Origin: Prorocentrum cordatum
Taxonomy: Eukaryota > Sar > Dinophyceae > Prorocentrales > Prorocentraceae
Assembly (NCBI GenBank): GCA_963575745.1
Contig: CAUYUJ010019283.1
Location: 1 to 64,000, forward strand
DNA length: 64,000 nt
Reading direction: 5' to 3'
This document shows, one piece after another, positions 42,074 to 53,900 of the stretch. Below the pieces are notes generated by a model. That model saw only the letters and a program-made list of their open reading frames with translations, did not search any database and was not told the DNA's origin. Position 1 is the stretch's first letter, and each line of letters begins with the position of its first letter. The position numbers were made by a program, and so were the translations under genes.

Positions 42074-42956
42074 TTCCTCGTTGGTTCAAATGAGCTGGCG
42101 ATGATGAAATTGTCAAATTCCGACGGGATCACTCTGAGGAGCTCCCTGGACTCACTGTACCTACACCACCAACGCGGTCCGAGGAAGGCTCGAATGAATC
42201 GGATCTTTTCCAGGAAGCCGACCACAGTGTAACGCCGCGCCACGGGTGCATCATCGAGCCCGCGCACGTGGACTTTCAAGCGAATCAGAGACCCATTCGG
42301 CGCATTGATCCCCATCGCACGGCTCAGCGTAGATCTCCCCTTGTGATCGAAACGTCTTCTCTGATCGCATGAAGGCGTTCTTGACATCCGCGATGTCTGC
42401 GCGCGTCCCTAGGTTCATCGTAACTTGGGCGCTGAGCAAGATGCTCGACGTCTGCGGCGCGGGGAATTACACCAGCAAAGATACGGCGTCTGGATCGTCG
42501 CCCGTGGGAGCACCGCCGGGGCTTCGCGTAAGGATCGGTAAAGATACCTTCCACTGGCTTCCACCGGCGGACCATCCTACTTGAGATCACCCGTTCGGGT
42601 TGCTCTTTCCGCGCGACTTCCGCCTGCTCGGGGGGGGTGGCCTCGGCATCTCCGGATCCGCTCACGTTGTCCCATTCTTTGCGGTCAGAGGCATCGAACT
42701 TGGGCCGGCCCATGGGCCCCAATTCTCTCAAACAAACCTCGCCGCCACGGCTAGCAGCGAACGCCCCTTTGCCCTCTACGTCTGGATCCAGAATCCTGGC
42801 CTGGGGACCGTGGCCGACCGCCGTGTCCGGAACGAAAGCAAAATCCTCGCTATCCTCGCTCCTCCCCATCGCCCCCTCGCTCCTCGAGACTTTCGGGGGG
42901 GGGGGCCTGGACCTCGGAAGTCTCCCTCCATCCAGCGCCCGCGCCAGCCCCCCCAC
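41764..42956 (-). pseudogene. Copia reverse transcriptase, frameshifted, active-site Asp lost
   Basis: Three overlapping frames make the RT. 42956-42324 carries RVISSRMVRRWKPVEG (start of Copia RT). 42439-42251 carries TRADIADVKNAFMRSEK, with the first catalytic Asp. 42387-41764 carries DDAPVARRYTVVGFLEKIRF, FLGPRWWCRYSE, then IPSEFDNFIIASS, and FRFGKYRDC, NYAGRRVSVGPNRTTIHMEK. Where Copia RTs normally have two adjacent Asp residues, this copy has Asp-Asn (codons GAC AAT at 42114-42109). With at least two frameshifts the protein cannot be active. Neighbours: integrase remains upstream, RNase H downstream. Confidence 0.8.
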
Positions 42957-43937
42957 CGCGTGGCGAGGCTGGGTGCTCCGTGGGATCCCACCTCTGGGCG
43001 GCGCCAGGTCCTGTCTGGGGGGTGGGGGGAAGACGGAGGCAGGAGGTGCGGCATCGGTGCGAGCTCTCTTGACTTCGGGCGGCTCGCTCTGAGCTCGAGC
43101 ACTCTGGATGCAAGCCGGAACGTCTGACGGCTGAAGGGGCCTTTTGGGTCTGGGACCCTCGGGGCTGGATTTGCCTATCCTTTCCGACGGCGGTTCGGCG
43201 GCGGCAGGCGGCAGGGGCAGGTTGGGAGGTCATGGAAGACCGGGGGGGGGCTCAACCCAGAAGGGTTCTCTGGAGGAAGACGGCCCCCGAGAGAGTGGAT
43301 CGATCACTCCTCTGTCTGGCTCGACAACGCTTCCCCTCGCCGCGGTGGCTGTGCCGGAGCTAGGAAAGATGGGAATGACCGATTCGCCCTCACCTTGGCG
43401 TCTCCTTCCTCCGCTGGTCGTGGAGGCGCGAGTGGCTTCAGGGCCGGCCTGGGCCGCCGCCGAGTCCGCCGCAGAGGGCGCCGCGCCCGGCGGTCGCCCG
43501 GGCAGGATCGGGGGAGGGCCAGCCGAGTCTGTCGCCCCTTGCACCTCCTGCCTGCCGGCAACGGGGACGGACTCATCCTGGGGCTCCAGGCCCGAGACAC
43601 TGGGAAGTCTGGGAGCGGGGTCAAGCTCTTGTCGAACCTGATCATCCCAAGTATCCTCTGGAGGATTTCCTTCCCTCTGGACATCCACGGCAGTGGCCCT
43701 GCGGGAGGTGGCCTGTCGAAGTTCCTGCCGCTGGGGCGTTTGGGCAAGCTGAATCCCATTTTCTTCTTCGGCGCTCGCGAACCTTAGCTGTTCGAGGGGG
43801 CTTTTCCAAATCCTAGCGCGCATGGCCAACCAGACAGTGCCCCTTCGGCGCGAAACGCGACCCGGGGACCGCTCTAGCCGTCGCGACGCCTTGCCAGACT
43901 GTCGGCGCGGGACGTGACCCTGGACGTGTGTCTCCAC
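42957..43937 (-). pseudogene. Copia integrase C-terminal region and linker to RT
   Basis: The frame 43937-43230 carries SRRRGTVWLAMRARIWKSPL and EQLRFASAEEENGIQLAQ, the post-core beta-rich segment that in dinoflagellate Copia proteins ends in a (P)EQLRxASxEE motif. The rest is proline/serine-rich linker of low information (43.2-43.0 kb). No catalytic residue here. Confidence 0.65.
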
Positions 43938-44012
43938 GCGTAAACCCAGTGGCCAGGCGTGAGAATTCTCTGGGCAGGGGTTCGAACTTGCGAGGCCTTA
44001 CTTAGTGTTTCG

Positions 44013-44658
44013 TTAGCGGTGACCTCCATGGCTCACCTCCCCGCCGCCGATCGGATCTCCTGGGGTCGCGCGAACTCGGCGCCTGCCTCGTCCTGCTCTG
44101 ACGGGGCGCGCGCGCGAGATCTTGCCGCCTGGGCAGTCCGAGCGAGTCGTCGGAGAGTAGATCATGAGGCAGCCTGGGGTTCTCTCCGAAAACAAATTGG
44201 AGCGACCAGAAGCCGCCGGGATGCCAATACCTTGTTTTTGATAAGCTGCGAGCTCGTGAGCGAGCTTATCCAGCTCCTCGAGACTACTGGGGGCCCCAGG
44301 GCCCGAATCCAGCTCGAACTTCGCGCGATCTTTGATCCGTCCCTCGTGCCTCTCGACCCGCCCGGTTTGCCAGGGCGAGTCGGCGTCGCAAACGTCGTAT
44401 TTGACCCCCCGTTGCTCGGACAATATGAATTTAAACTCCTCTGGCCCTCAGGGCCCTACAAAATTCCCATGCCTTGGGATGTCCCATATTGATATGGAGC
44501 TTGAACGCAAGTCTTTGGCCCGATTCTTCCGGTTCGATCTCCTCGAATCCCGGAATCCTGGAGGCCCCCTGGGGGCGCGGCTCGGGTTCATCTGGTCCGG
44601 TATCGTCGCTTCCCTGGGCTTCCGCTCCTTCCGCTATCGGGGACAGACGTTCCTCCAT
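44013..44658 (-). pseudogene. Copia integrase with the catalytic core deleted
   Basis: Frame 44658-44431 ends with HINMGHPKAWEFCRALRARG, the zinc-binding N-terminal motif of integrase. About ten bases later, frame 44423-44013 begins SEQRGVKYDVCDADSPWQTG and RVERHEGRIKDRAKFEL, the segment with the third catalytic residue (Glu in GRVERHE). The intervening core that should hold the first two catalytic Asp residues (normally more than 100 residues) is absent, so a deletion removed it. A defective integrase cannot insert cDNA. Confidence 0.75.
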
Positions 44659-44918
44659 CGGCTTCGCCAGAAAAGGCGCCTCTTCGAACTCGGCCCACGC
44701 GGGCTAATCCTCGTCGACAGCTCCGGCCCACTGCTCGGCGATAGCGCGGGCGGCAGCTCTCGCGAACTTGGCGGGAGATTGAGCCGCTCGGGACGTCTGG
44801 TTGCTTCCCTCGAGAATGGCGTCTGTGTGCTCCTGTGCGTAAGTTGCCGTCAAGCTTGAGTAGCGCTCTGGGGTGGTTGGTCGGCAATCCAATGGGTTTC
44901 TTATTCAGGCCGCTCTGG

Positions 44919-45293
44919 TCAACCAGGATGTCGCTCATGCGCGTGTCGATCCTTAGCCGCTGCGCCCGTGGAAGTGATTCTACTTAACGCGACCTCTATC
45001 TCCCAAGAGCTGGCTTTGAGAGGGTGTTCGAAGGTAAAGAAGCGACCCTTAGAATGTTGATATTGGGCAAAATACATGCGCGACGTCAGATCTCTCAGAC
45101 CCCCCATGACGTCCCGATGCCAAATGACCGGATCGCGTCGATCCCTATTCATGCGATTGATCGCAAGAAAAACCCCGCATTTTGAGCTGAGCCAGGTCGT
45201 TTCTGGTTTATCGCGGGCGATCTGCATCCAAAATTGCGTAATGTGCCGATCGACACTTGGTCCATCTCCTACGGGTGCTGCTTTTTCCTGCAA
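44919..45293 (-). pseudogene. EHP...SW segment of dinoflagellate-type Copia polyprotein
   Basis: The frame contains ITQFWMQIARDKPETTWLSS, KCGVFLAINRMNRDR, YFAQYQHSKGRFFTFEHPLK and ASSWEIEVALSRI. I recognise this extra segment, with FxxEHPxxAxSW at its core, from dinoflagellate Copia-like predicted proteins, where it lies between gag/protease and integrase. Its biochemical role is unknown to me. Placed correctly between the 46.5-47.65 kb segment and the integrase. Recognition is from memory, not from a search. Confidence 0.65.
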
Positions 45294-45950
45294 CTCGGGA
45301 GCATTTTTTTTTGGGGGAAGACCTCGGGAAAGGCCGAGGGCCCTCGAGTCCTGGGCCTTAGAGAAGCCTCCCCAACTGAGCCTCGCCTCCAGAGCCTTCC
45401 TGACTCGGTGGCCTCACGAAACTTCGTGGTCGTCATTATAGTGATCGCCATCTAACCAACTAGCCGAATCGACTCCTTCCCAACTCGAGCTGTCGTCCGC
45501 CGTGGCAGCGAGACCCCCCAAACCGAGGCGCGGAAACCCGGCGGGGAGGCTGCGAGACGATTTGCAGCTGAAGCGGGGGGCGAAATCTAATTTTTTATTT
45601 CGATCACTTCTGGGGGCCCTGGGTCTCTCTCTCTCTCTCTGCAATTACTCAATATGAAGCTACTCTCCCTCTTCCCCTGATGGCGTCCGGGTGATGGCCG
45701 CGCGCCCTCCGCGTACTGTTTCTTTACACGCAGGATGCCCGGGAAATCCCGGGAAACGACTCTCGCTGAGGCGCCGGCGTCATTTTTCCCAAAATGCTGC
45801 TCTCGTTGAGGCGCCGGCCTCATTTCTGCTCCCGAATCGTTCCGAATCGTGCTCCCGCTGCAGCGTGGGCCTCATTTTCGGATCGGTGTTTGGCCTCCGT
45901 CGTTCAGGATGGCGTTCTCGCCCCAGCGCGGGCCTTTTTCTCGCGCGCCC
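45294..45950 (-). other. Copia inter-domain DNA with ~65-bp repeats
   Basis: No domain. 45765-45905 has three diverged copies of a ~65-bp unit (GCTCTCGTTGAGGCGCCGGC and variants, separated by CATTTT). 45628-45642 is a short (CT)n tract. Confidence 0.5.
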
Positions 45951-46200
45951 ATCCGCCCGCCACCACCGCGCCGCACCGCCACCACCGCCACCACCACCAC
46001 CACCAACACCACCACCACCACCACCACAACCACCACCAGCACCAGCACCAGTACCAGCACCACCACCACCAGCACCACCACCACCACCACCAGCACCACT
46101 ACCACCACCATCACCACCACCACCACCACCACCACCACCACCACCACCACCACCACCACCACCACTACCACCACCACCGCCACCACCACGACAACCACGC
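45951..46200 (+). repeat. (CCA)n / CAC-rich tract
   Basis: CACCACCACC repeats with AGCACCAGTACC interruptions, followed by a short (CACG)n tail to ~46255. It gives poly-His/Thr/Pro frames in one direction and poly-Gly/Val in the other. Confidence 0.95.
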
Positions 46201-46365
46201 ACACACGCACGCACGCGCGCACGTGCACCACCACCCACTACGCACGCGCGCGCGGAGCCACAGGTCCGCTACGACACGCGTCCGCGGATAGAGAAAATCA
46301 GCGCCATAGTAAGGGGTGGGAGGGAGGGGTAGGACGTCAGATATGATGCGAGCGCACCTAGCTTG

Positions 46366-46426
46366 CCCTCTCCCTCTCTCTCTCTCTCTCCCTCTCTCTC
46401 TCCATCTCTCTCTCTCTCTCTCCTCT
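46366..46426 (+). repeat. (CT)n microsatellite
   Basis: CTCTCC and CTCT repeats, ~60 bp; poly-(Arg-Glu) on the minus strand. Confidence 0.9.
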
Positions 46427-46512
46427 TTTTGCTGCGGGCACATGTGGGAAAAGCGGCTGCGAAGCGTGGCCCAGAAGTAAAGGATGGTTGGGCCCTCTGG
46501 CCTGACTGCGGT

Positions 46513-47648
46513 GCGGGTCTAGTGCGCCTGTGCCTGGACAGGATCCCAGTGGCCCTCGGCGGCGGTGGTCGTCGTGGTGGGAGTGGCAGCTCCCTCCTCC
46601 ACCGCTGCCTGTGCCGACGGGCTCGCCTGTGGAGGCGGCTGCCATCCGCTCTCGCTGCTGGATCCGATGCTCATCTGCCAATTAATGATGTTCGCCATGG
46701 CCGCGACGGAGGAGGCAATCTGCACCGCCATCGTGGTCGGCTGCTCCAACGCCTAGTGCATGGCACTGACCTCGACCTGCATGGCACTGACCTGGTCGTA
46801 CACCGAGTCGATCGCCTCCCCGAAGTCCTCGAGTGCCCCCAGCATCCGACGGGTGTGAGTCACGCCCTGGAAGATTTGTTGTAGATCTTCGTCGACTTGG
46901 TTGTTCCCCCCGATCTGTGGGCATGACGCCATGTCGAGTATCTGCTGGATCACGGGCTGGATCTGCTCGATCGCGAGAACGCAGTCGTGTAAGTGCCTCA
47001 GGTGTCAGCTGAGCGCTTGCATCGTGGCCGAGATTCTGTTGACGGCGTTCAGGGTCGCCGCGCCGCCCGCGGGCCCGTCCTGCTCCTGAAACATGTCCAC
47101 CGCGCGCAGCGCGAACTCCGCAATGCGCTAGGCAGCTGCTGCAGCGGACTCGGGTTGCTCGATGGGCAGACCCCCGTCCGAGCTGCGCGGCCCCCACTCG
47201 AGGTTGGCCCCGCAGCGGGCACAACAAACGCCATTCCCCCACTGGTTGCCGTAAGGGCGGCGACGGTCCTCCGGGTGATCGCAGTCGATGACCGCAGACG
47301 GCGTTCTCGGCGGGGGCACCTTGGCCTGGGGCTTCTCGTTCTTGGCCTGAGCGTGCGCGACTGCGTCCCCTGCCCCTGGCGGAGGCTTCGCCAGCGGAGC
47401 GCTCGAGGACGCTAAAGCTTCTGGAACCATCCAAGGTCCCGGAGACTGAGTCGCCTCGCTCGTGCCTGGCTGCGCCAGCGGCCGCTGCCCCCGGACTGGG
47501 CTTGGCTGCTTTTGTTCTGAAGCTGCTGCTGCTGCTGCTGCGGCCTCCTCCGCGCCATGCCGCCGTCGTTGCCACTGCCCCTGATCGCCGCGAGGTCGGT
47601 CTCCTCCTCGGCAAGGCAGAGCTCCTCTCGAAGCCTGCGGAGACGCAT
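46513..47648 (-). pseudogene. Copia polyprotein segment with C-x-H-P and C-x-x-C motifs, in-frame stops
   Basis: From 47430 to 46519 one frame runs for ~300 codons, interrupted only by stops near 47126, 47009 and 46751. It reads AVIDCDHPEDRRRPYGNQWG and NGVCCARCGANLEWGP (possible C-x-H ... C-x-x-C metal site), then a helical stretch (QPVIQQILDMASCPQIGG, DEDLQQIFQGVTHTRRMLGA, VYDQVSAMQVEVSAMH). The frame before it, 47648-47412 (LREELCLAEEETDLAAIRGS, poly-Gln), differs by one frameshift. I place it in the Copia polyprotein between gag and the EHP segment. The (GA)n tract at its 5' side marks the LINE junction. All three breaks are single-base stops, so the frame is otherwise preserved. Confidence 0.5.
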
Positions 47649-47654
47649 TGAGGG

Positions 47655-47824
<170 letters not shown>

Positions 47825-47900
47825 CTCAGCCGCTGCCGCGGCAGCGGCGGCCCCGCGTGGAGTCAGCCCTGTCCGCAACGCGTGCCTCGCGGCAGCGGGC

Positions 47901-50900
47901 ATGGATGAGGCTCAGCGCCAGGCCACCGACCGCGCCGCTCGCCACGTTCAGCTGGTGGCTGACGCGCTGGCAGAGCGTCCTCCGCCGCAGCCACAGGGCC
48001 CACCGCACGAACAAGCTGTTCCAGCTGATGCTGCTCATCACGGCACTGACGGGGCGGGCGCGCCGCCGCAGGACGGACCAGCGGTGTCGCGTGCGCAGTA
48101 TGTGCGCGCGCGCTGCGCCGCTGCCGCGCCGAGCTGCCGCCGCTGGTTTGCTTTTGTTCTTGTTCTCGGCAGGGCGGATCGAGGAGTCGCCTCCCTCTCC
48201 CTCTGCTGCCGTCTCACCTCTCCTCCCCCCGTCCCCCACGGTACAGGAGTGAGGAGGATTTTTCGAGGCAGTTTTGCCGATGTTTATGAACCCCCCCCGG
48301 CGCAGCGTCGACCATGCCTTGCCTATACTTCTGGCCTGACGGCGGCTTCAGCCCCGTCCAAGCCAATCTGCCGCGACGCCATGAGCTCCTACTGTGGCCA
48401 AGCCTTCTACCTGGGTGAGGGCCAGGCTGCCCTCCACCGTGCGGGGCGTGCTAACCCCAGCTCCACCGACGGAGACGGGCCAGGTCGCTCCATCCACCTC
48501 GTCAGCCTCAACATCACGAGTCTCCCAGCGAACTGGCCAACCATCACCGCTCTAGGTGTCGACCACAACGCCGCAGTCATAGCACTGCAGGAGACCCGAC
48601 ATGCCAAGCCTACCAGGCAAGCCATCGCTACCAACGCCGCCAATCCACACCACGGAGGATATCAGGCCAGTCTGGGACCTGACCTGGATCTGGCGCGAGC
48701 CCAGCGCAAAGCTGCTCACGGTGGCACGGACCACACGGTCGAGGGCAACACCGGCGCCTCGGGGGGGGTCGCCATCCTCTCTAAGGACGCCATCGTCGAC
48801 TCCACCGTCGACGACACTGCGTCCTGTATCGCCACCCTCAAGGCCAAGAAACGATGGCACGAGGCCTTCCTCCCGCTCTGCACCCAGCACCGCCGCAGGC
48901 GGCGACGAAACAACCACGGTCCCGCTGGGATCTACATTGCGAGCCTCTACGGGGTCGCTGGAGGGGACAGCACCGATTTGTTTCGGCTTGCTGATTGCGC
49001 CGCCGCGAGGGTCGGCTCAGCCCCGTATTTCATTTGCATGGACGCCAACACGAACATCGACGACAATCCACATCTGCTGCACATGATGCAGCACGGATGG
49101 TTTAACGTCGCTGAAGGCACACCAGACCACACCATGCACACATATGGCAATATCCCTGACTGGGACCGCGTCACCAAGTGCCCCCGCACTTCGCGCATCG
49201 ATTATATCATCGCCAACCAAGCTGCGCGATCCCTTGTCACCGACTTCTGCTATCTGCGTGACTTGCCAGCGAAGTCCCATGTTGGCCTGCAGGTCACACT
49301 CGACCTCAGCCGCCTCGACCATACGGCCCCGCGCCTTCTGGCCCCCACGCCTTACCCTCCTAACGACGGAGCTCATGAGGACCACGAACTTCAGGCATTA
49401 GGGACCCTCATCGCAGGGCGATACCATGACCGCATGGAGCAGGCTGACACACGCGACGATGTGGAACGCATGTTCGCCCTGGCAAACGAGGCCAGCCATG
49501 AGTGCCATCTCACCCGGCTGCGCGACCTGCCGCCTCCACCGCCAGACCACCCAAAAAAGAAGGCCCCTACCATGCGCGGGCTCACACCCACGTTCGAGGA
49601 GCGACCCGCCGTCCCCCGCGCCTTTCCCACCTACGGAGCTTCCACGATTCACATGAACCGCCTTCGCAAGCTCCATCGGCAACTTTGCGAGCTTCGCTTC
49701 ATCGGACAGCACCATCATATCGACTGCCGTGCTATCCCGCCGTACCTGGCGCAGCGCATCGACTGCACGTGGACCGCGGCCCGCCTTCTCTGCCACAAGC
49801 TGCGCCCCACGGCCCTCCTGGCCTTTCCCGAAGCCTGGACCCCCGACGTGCCAGCACCACGCGGGGAGCACCTGGACCGTCTGATCCAAAACCTTGACTC
49901 AGAGCTGGCGCGACGTGCAAACCGAGCCAAAGCTGAACGCATCAAGATCTGGGCTGAGGGTGTCCGCGAGCCAAGCGGGCGAAAGGCGGCCATATACGCA
50001 CGGGCTGCCGACTGCTCGCCCACGGCGTATCTCCGCACGCCTACCACTCCCGACGATGCACAGCTCCACTGCGACACCACCGCCTTCAACCCTGACCAAG
50101 CTAGCACGGGCGATCGTGATGCCGACACCGACGCCGGCGGCTTCAGCCCCAGCGACGGTAGTTTGCTCGACACGGACAACGACGAAGGCCACACTCGTGA
50201 CCCACCACCTGTCCAGGTTCCCGACGCCCTCCCCGCCAACGCCATTGTTGCCAACACCAAAGACATGCTTAAGCTCATGGTCGACACCTGGGAGCCCATC
50301 TTGGGCAGGTACCGCGCTCGCGCGGGCCATGACGCCGAAGCTATGCCGACGTGGGCGGACTTCTACGACGAGTACCGACAAGAGCTGCCTACGCCATCAC
50401 CAGCAGCCCCTTTCCACCTCACCGACGACCAACTCATCCACTTCATTCGCACCCGTTCACCGCGCCGCGCGGGGGGACTCGACGGCTGGACAACTAAGGA
50501 GGCTAAGGAGTTACCCGACGACATCCTTCGCCTCTTCGCCAGCGTCTTACGTGCTATGCAACGCACTGGCACCATCCCCGAGCCCCTCCTGCACGTGCCA
50601 AACCCGTGCCTCCGAAAAGGCCGAGGGGAACTCCCGACGGACCAACGACTTCTCTCGGTTCTTTCCGTATGGATGTACGCGTGGGAAGCGCCAGCCTACC
50701 GTAGCCTCACGACCTGGCGGCAAGGATGGACCCATGCCACGAGCTTCGGCGCTGTTCCCAAAGCCACCATTGGGGATGTCAGCACCTCTCTCGCCCTGCG
50801 CATCGAACACGCCAGGGCTTTACTCCTCCCCTTAGCTGGAGCTGCCCTTGACCGACAGAAGTGCTTCGACTACCTCATCACGGACATCTGTCTTAACCTT

Positions 50901-53900
50901 GCGCTGCACGCGGGGTGCCCTCAAGACATCGTTACTGTCCGCCGAAATTTCTACAGACACCACAAACGCTACATCCGCATGAACGGAGCGTACTCTAAGG
51001 ACCTGGCCAGGACTAACGGTCACCTCCAGGGAAGCTCGTGGTCCCTGGACGACATCAAGCTGCTCATGTGCGTGTGGACAAAGAGGCAGCACCGATACGT
51101 TCCTCGATCACTCAGCACTACCTTCGTTGACGACAGCAACTCCACTACCCACACCGCTTCTGAGCTGCAGAAATCTCTCGACGAAACCGCCAAGTTTGAT
51201 CGATTCTCAGGTCAACGCATTCACCCTGGTAAAGTGGCAGGGTGGGCGCTCACCGACGAGCTTCACGCCGCCGTTACCCAGCTCACACTGGCGGATCGCC
51301 CCCTACGTGTGGTCGATTCCTTCAAGCTCGTCGGGAGTTACATCAACGCAGAGGCAGCGCCGGCTCCAGCCGCGCTTAACCTCACGGCCACCGCAGACGC
51401 CCGTGTACGGAGAGCGACTATCCGCCTGCCGCGCATTGGCAAGCTCCCATCGCCGATGCTTATCAAGGCGCGGCACGCCCGTTCCCTGGCTGCCAGCGTC
51501 TGCACCACGGGCACCGACATTCAAGCACCATCAGGCCCAGCCAAAACTGCCTACAACCACGCCCTCAAGGCGGCTATCCGCCCCAAGGGGAACAAGTGGG
51601 TCGAGTTCTGGACTCTCATGGCCGTGTGCGTCCCAGGACACGCCCTTGAGATCGACGCCATCACGCAGCGTGAAGCATTCCTGTGCCTGCGGCGACAGGT
51701 TAACCGCGACGTTACACTCTGCGGGCTCGCCAGAGACCTCCAACACCACGTCCAGACCCTGTTTGGTGGAGGACCCGTCGGACGACTCGTCCAGTCGCTC
51801 CAGCAGCTCCGATGGACCTGGCCCACATTTGGCATCATGTACGACGACTGGGGCTGCCAGATCAGCTGGCTGAATTTACCCCAAAACGCCTTCCTGCACA
51901 TGCTGCGGGCCTCACAACGCAGGGCATTTCTGCGGAGGATCAAGCCACGGCGACACGACCTTGGCTACCTAGCCTCTGTCAGACAGGGCCTTGACCTCTT
52001 CGCCAGCACGTGGCTCGCCCGAACTAAAGGAGCAGCCAAATGCACTGCCTGGCAGCTGGCGCTCCTCCTGAACTACCTGTCGGGCGGGGATCACACCCAA
52101 CAGCGACGATCCCGATCAAACACGTCGGCAGACCCCAGCCCCATCTGCCGCTACTGCGACGAGGAAGAGGAAACTCAGGAGCACACTGTCCGCGACTGCA
52201 AGTGCTGGGCCCGAGAAAGACTCCCTCTCACCACCCTCATCAGTGACGACCAGTGGGCCCGTCTTCCGCCGCACACAAGACACTGCGGGCTCTTCGACGA
52301 AGACCCAGCCCTCCTCGACCTGCAGGCCGACCTCGCGAGGGACCCGCTGCCACAGCCCATGCCGCGGCCCCCCCCTGAGGGAGATCCTGCGGCTTCAGCC
52401 CAGGACACCTACACCACCTACCTTGACTACGACACTGGTTGGACATGGGTCTACGCTGCCACGGACGGTGCGTGCACCAACCAAGCCATCCCATTGCTAG
52501 CACGAGCGGGCTACGGCGTCTACTACGGCATCGACCACCGCATGAACTACAGTGCACGCGTTCACGGCCTAACGCAGAACGCCCAGGTTGCGGAGACCCT
52601 CGCCATTGTCCACCTTACGGCATGTGCCGAACGGCCCGTGCACGTTTTCGTGGACAACCAGGCGGTGGTCGATGGGTTCCAAAGCATCATCGACGGACAT
52701 CCAGCGCCGCAGGGCACGCACGCGGAGCTCTGGGAAAAGATCCACCGATGTGTTATGGCCAAGCCCAACATGTTTCGCGTCGAAAAAATCGCCAGCCACC
52801 TGGGAGACCTGGGCATCGACCTTGGGCTCATCGGGCCCATCGCGGAGGAGTTCAACCGTCAGGCCGACGCCCTTGCCACAGCGGCGGCACGCACGCACAA
52901 CCTTCCTGACGACATTGTTGAAGCTGCCAAAACACGACATCGCCAAGCGACCGTGCTTCATGGGGTCGCTGTCGCTATCTACGAGCGCAGACACCGTACT
53001 CTGCCGCTCCCACACCGCAGGGCTGGGTTTACAGCTGCGGAACTCAGCAAAATGGAACCGAACCCCCTGCTGTCGGACCAGGCACCACCCGCGGCTGGAC
53101 CATCCATCCCGCAAGACCCGGATGAGCTCTGGGCCGAGGCCCAACGGGCGATGCTCGATGAACAGGAGGACGACCCGTTCGGCTTCGGCGGGGGATTGGA
53201 CTTCTTGGACGACGGCCCAGCCAGCGCCAACCCTGCCCCGTCGGGCAACCTCTCGACGCCCACCGCGACTCCGCCACCGAGAGCGACATCGCACCCACAT
53301 GATGATGTCGCTCACCGTCAAGACGCCGACGACGACCTGTATGATCCCCTCGGACTGAGTGGCAGCATAGACGACGCCCCGCCGACACCCCACGCTGCCG
53401 ACGATGCCGCCCCATCGAGACGCCACCCGACCACGCGGCCGACCTCCGAGCCCTCGCACGGCATCATGATTGGTCCCACCGTGCCACCCACTCCGTCCCC
53501 CCACCAGCGCCAGCCCGCGGGGGCGGCTCCAGCCCCCCCGCAGGGCACCGAGCCAGTCAGGCCGTCGCACCCCGTCCACGCTTTCACTGTTGCTGGGAGC
53601 GAGGATGCGGCTCTTCCGTCCTCACGGGGCGTGGCCCTAGCGGCTCCAGCCCTGGGACCGCGTGTTACCCTCCAGTCGCCTCTCAAGGGCGACGGCCGCC
53701 AGCACACGGAGCGCCGCGCTGCGCTGGTCCACCACCTGGCCAGGCGCACCGATGACCTCGTCCCTGCCACGAGGCCCGCGGCCGCAGGCACTGAGCAGCC
53801 GCCCCTCACCGACCGCGAAACCGAGCTGTCCCAGTCTATGGCCGCTCTTCAGCAGAGGTGTGCTGCTCTCGCCGCCGACCTTGCCGCTGCTCAAGCCCGT

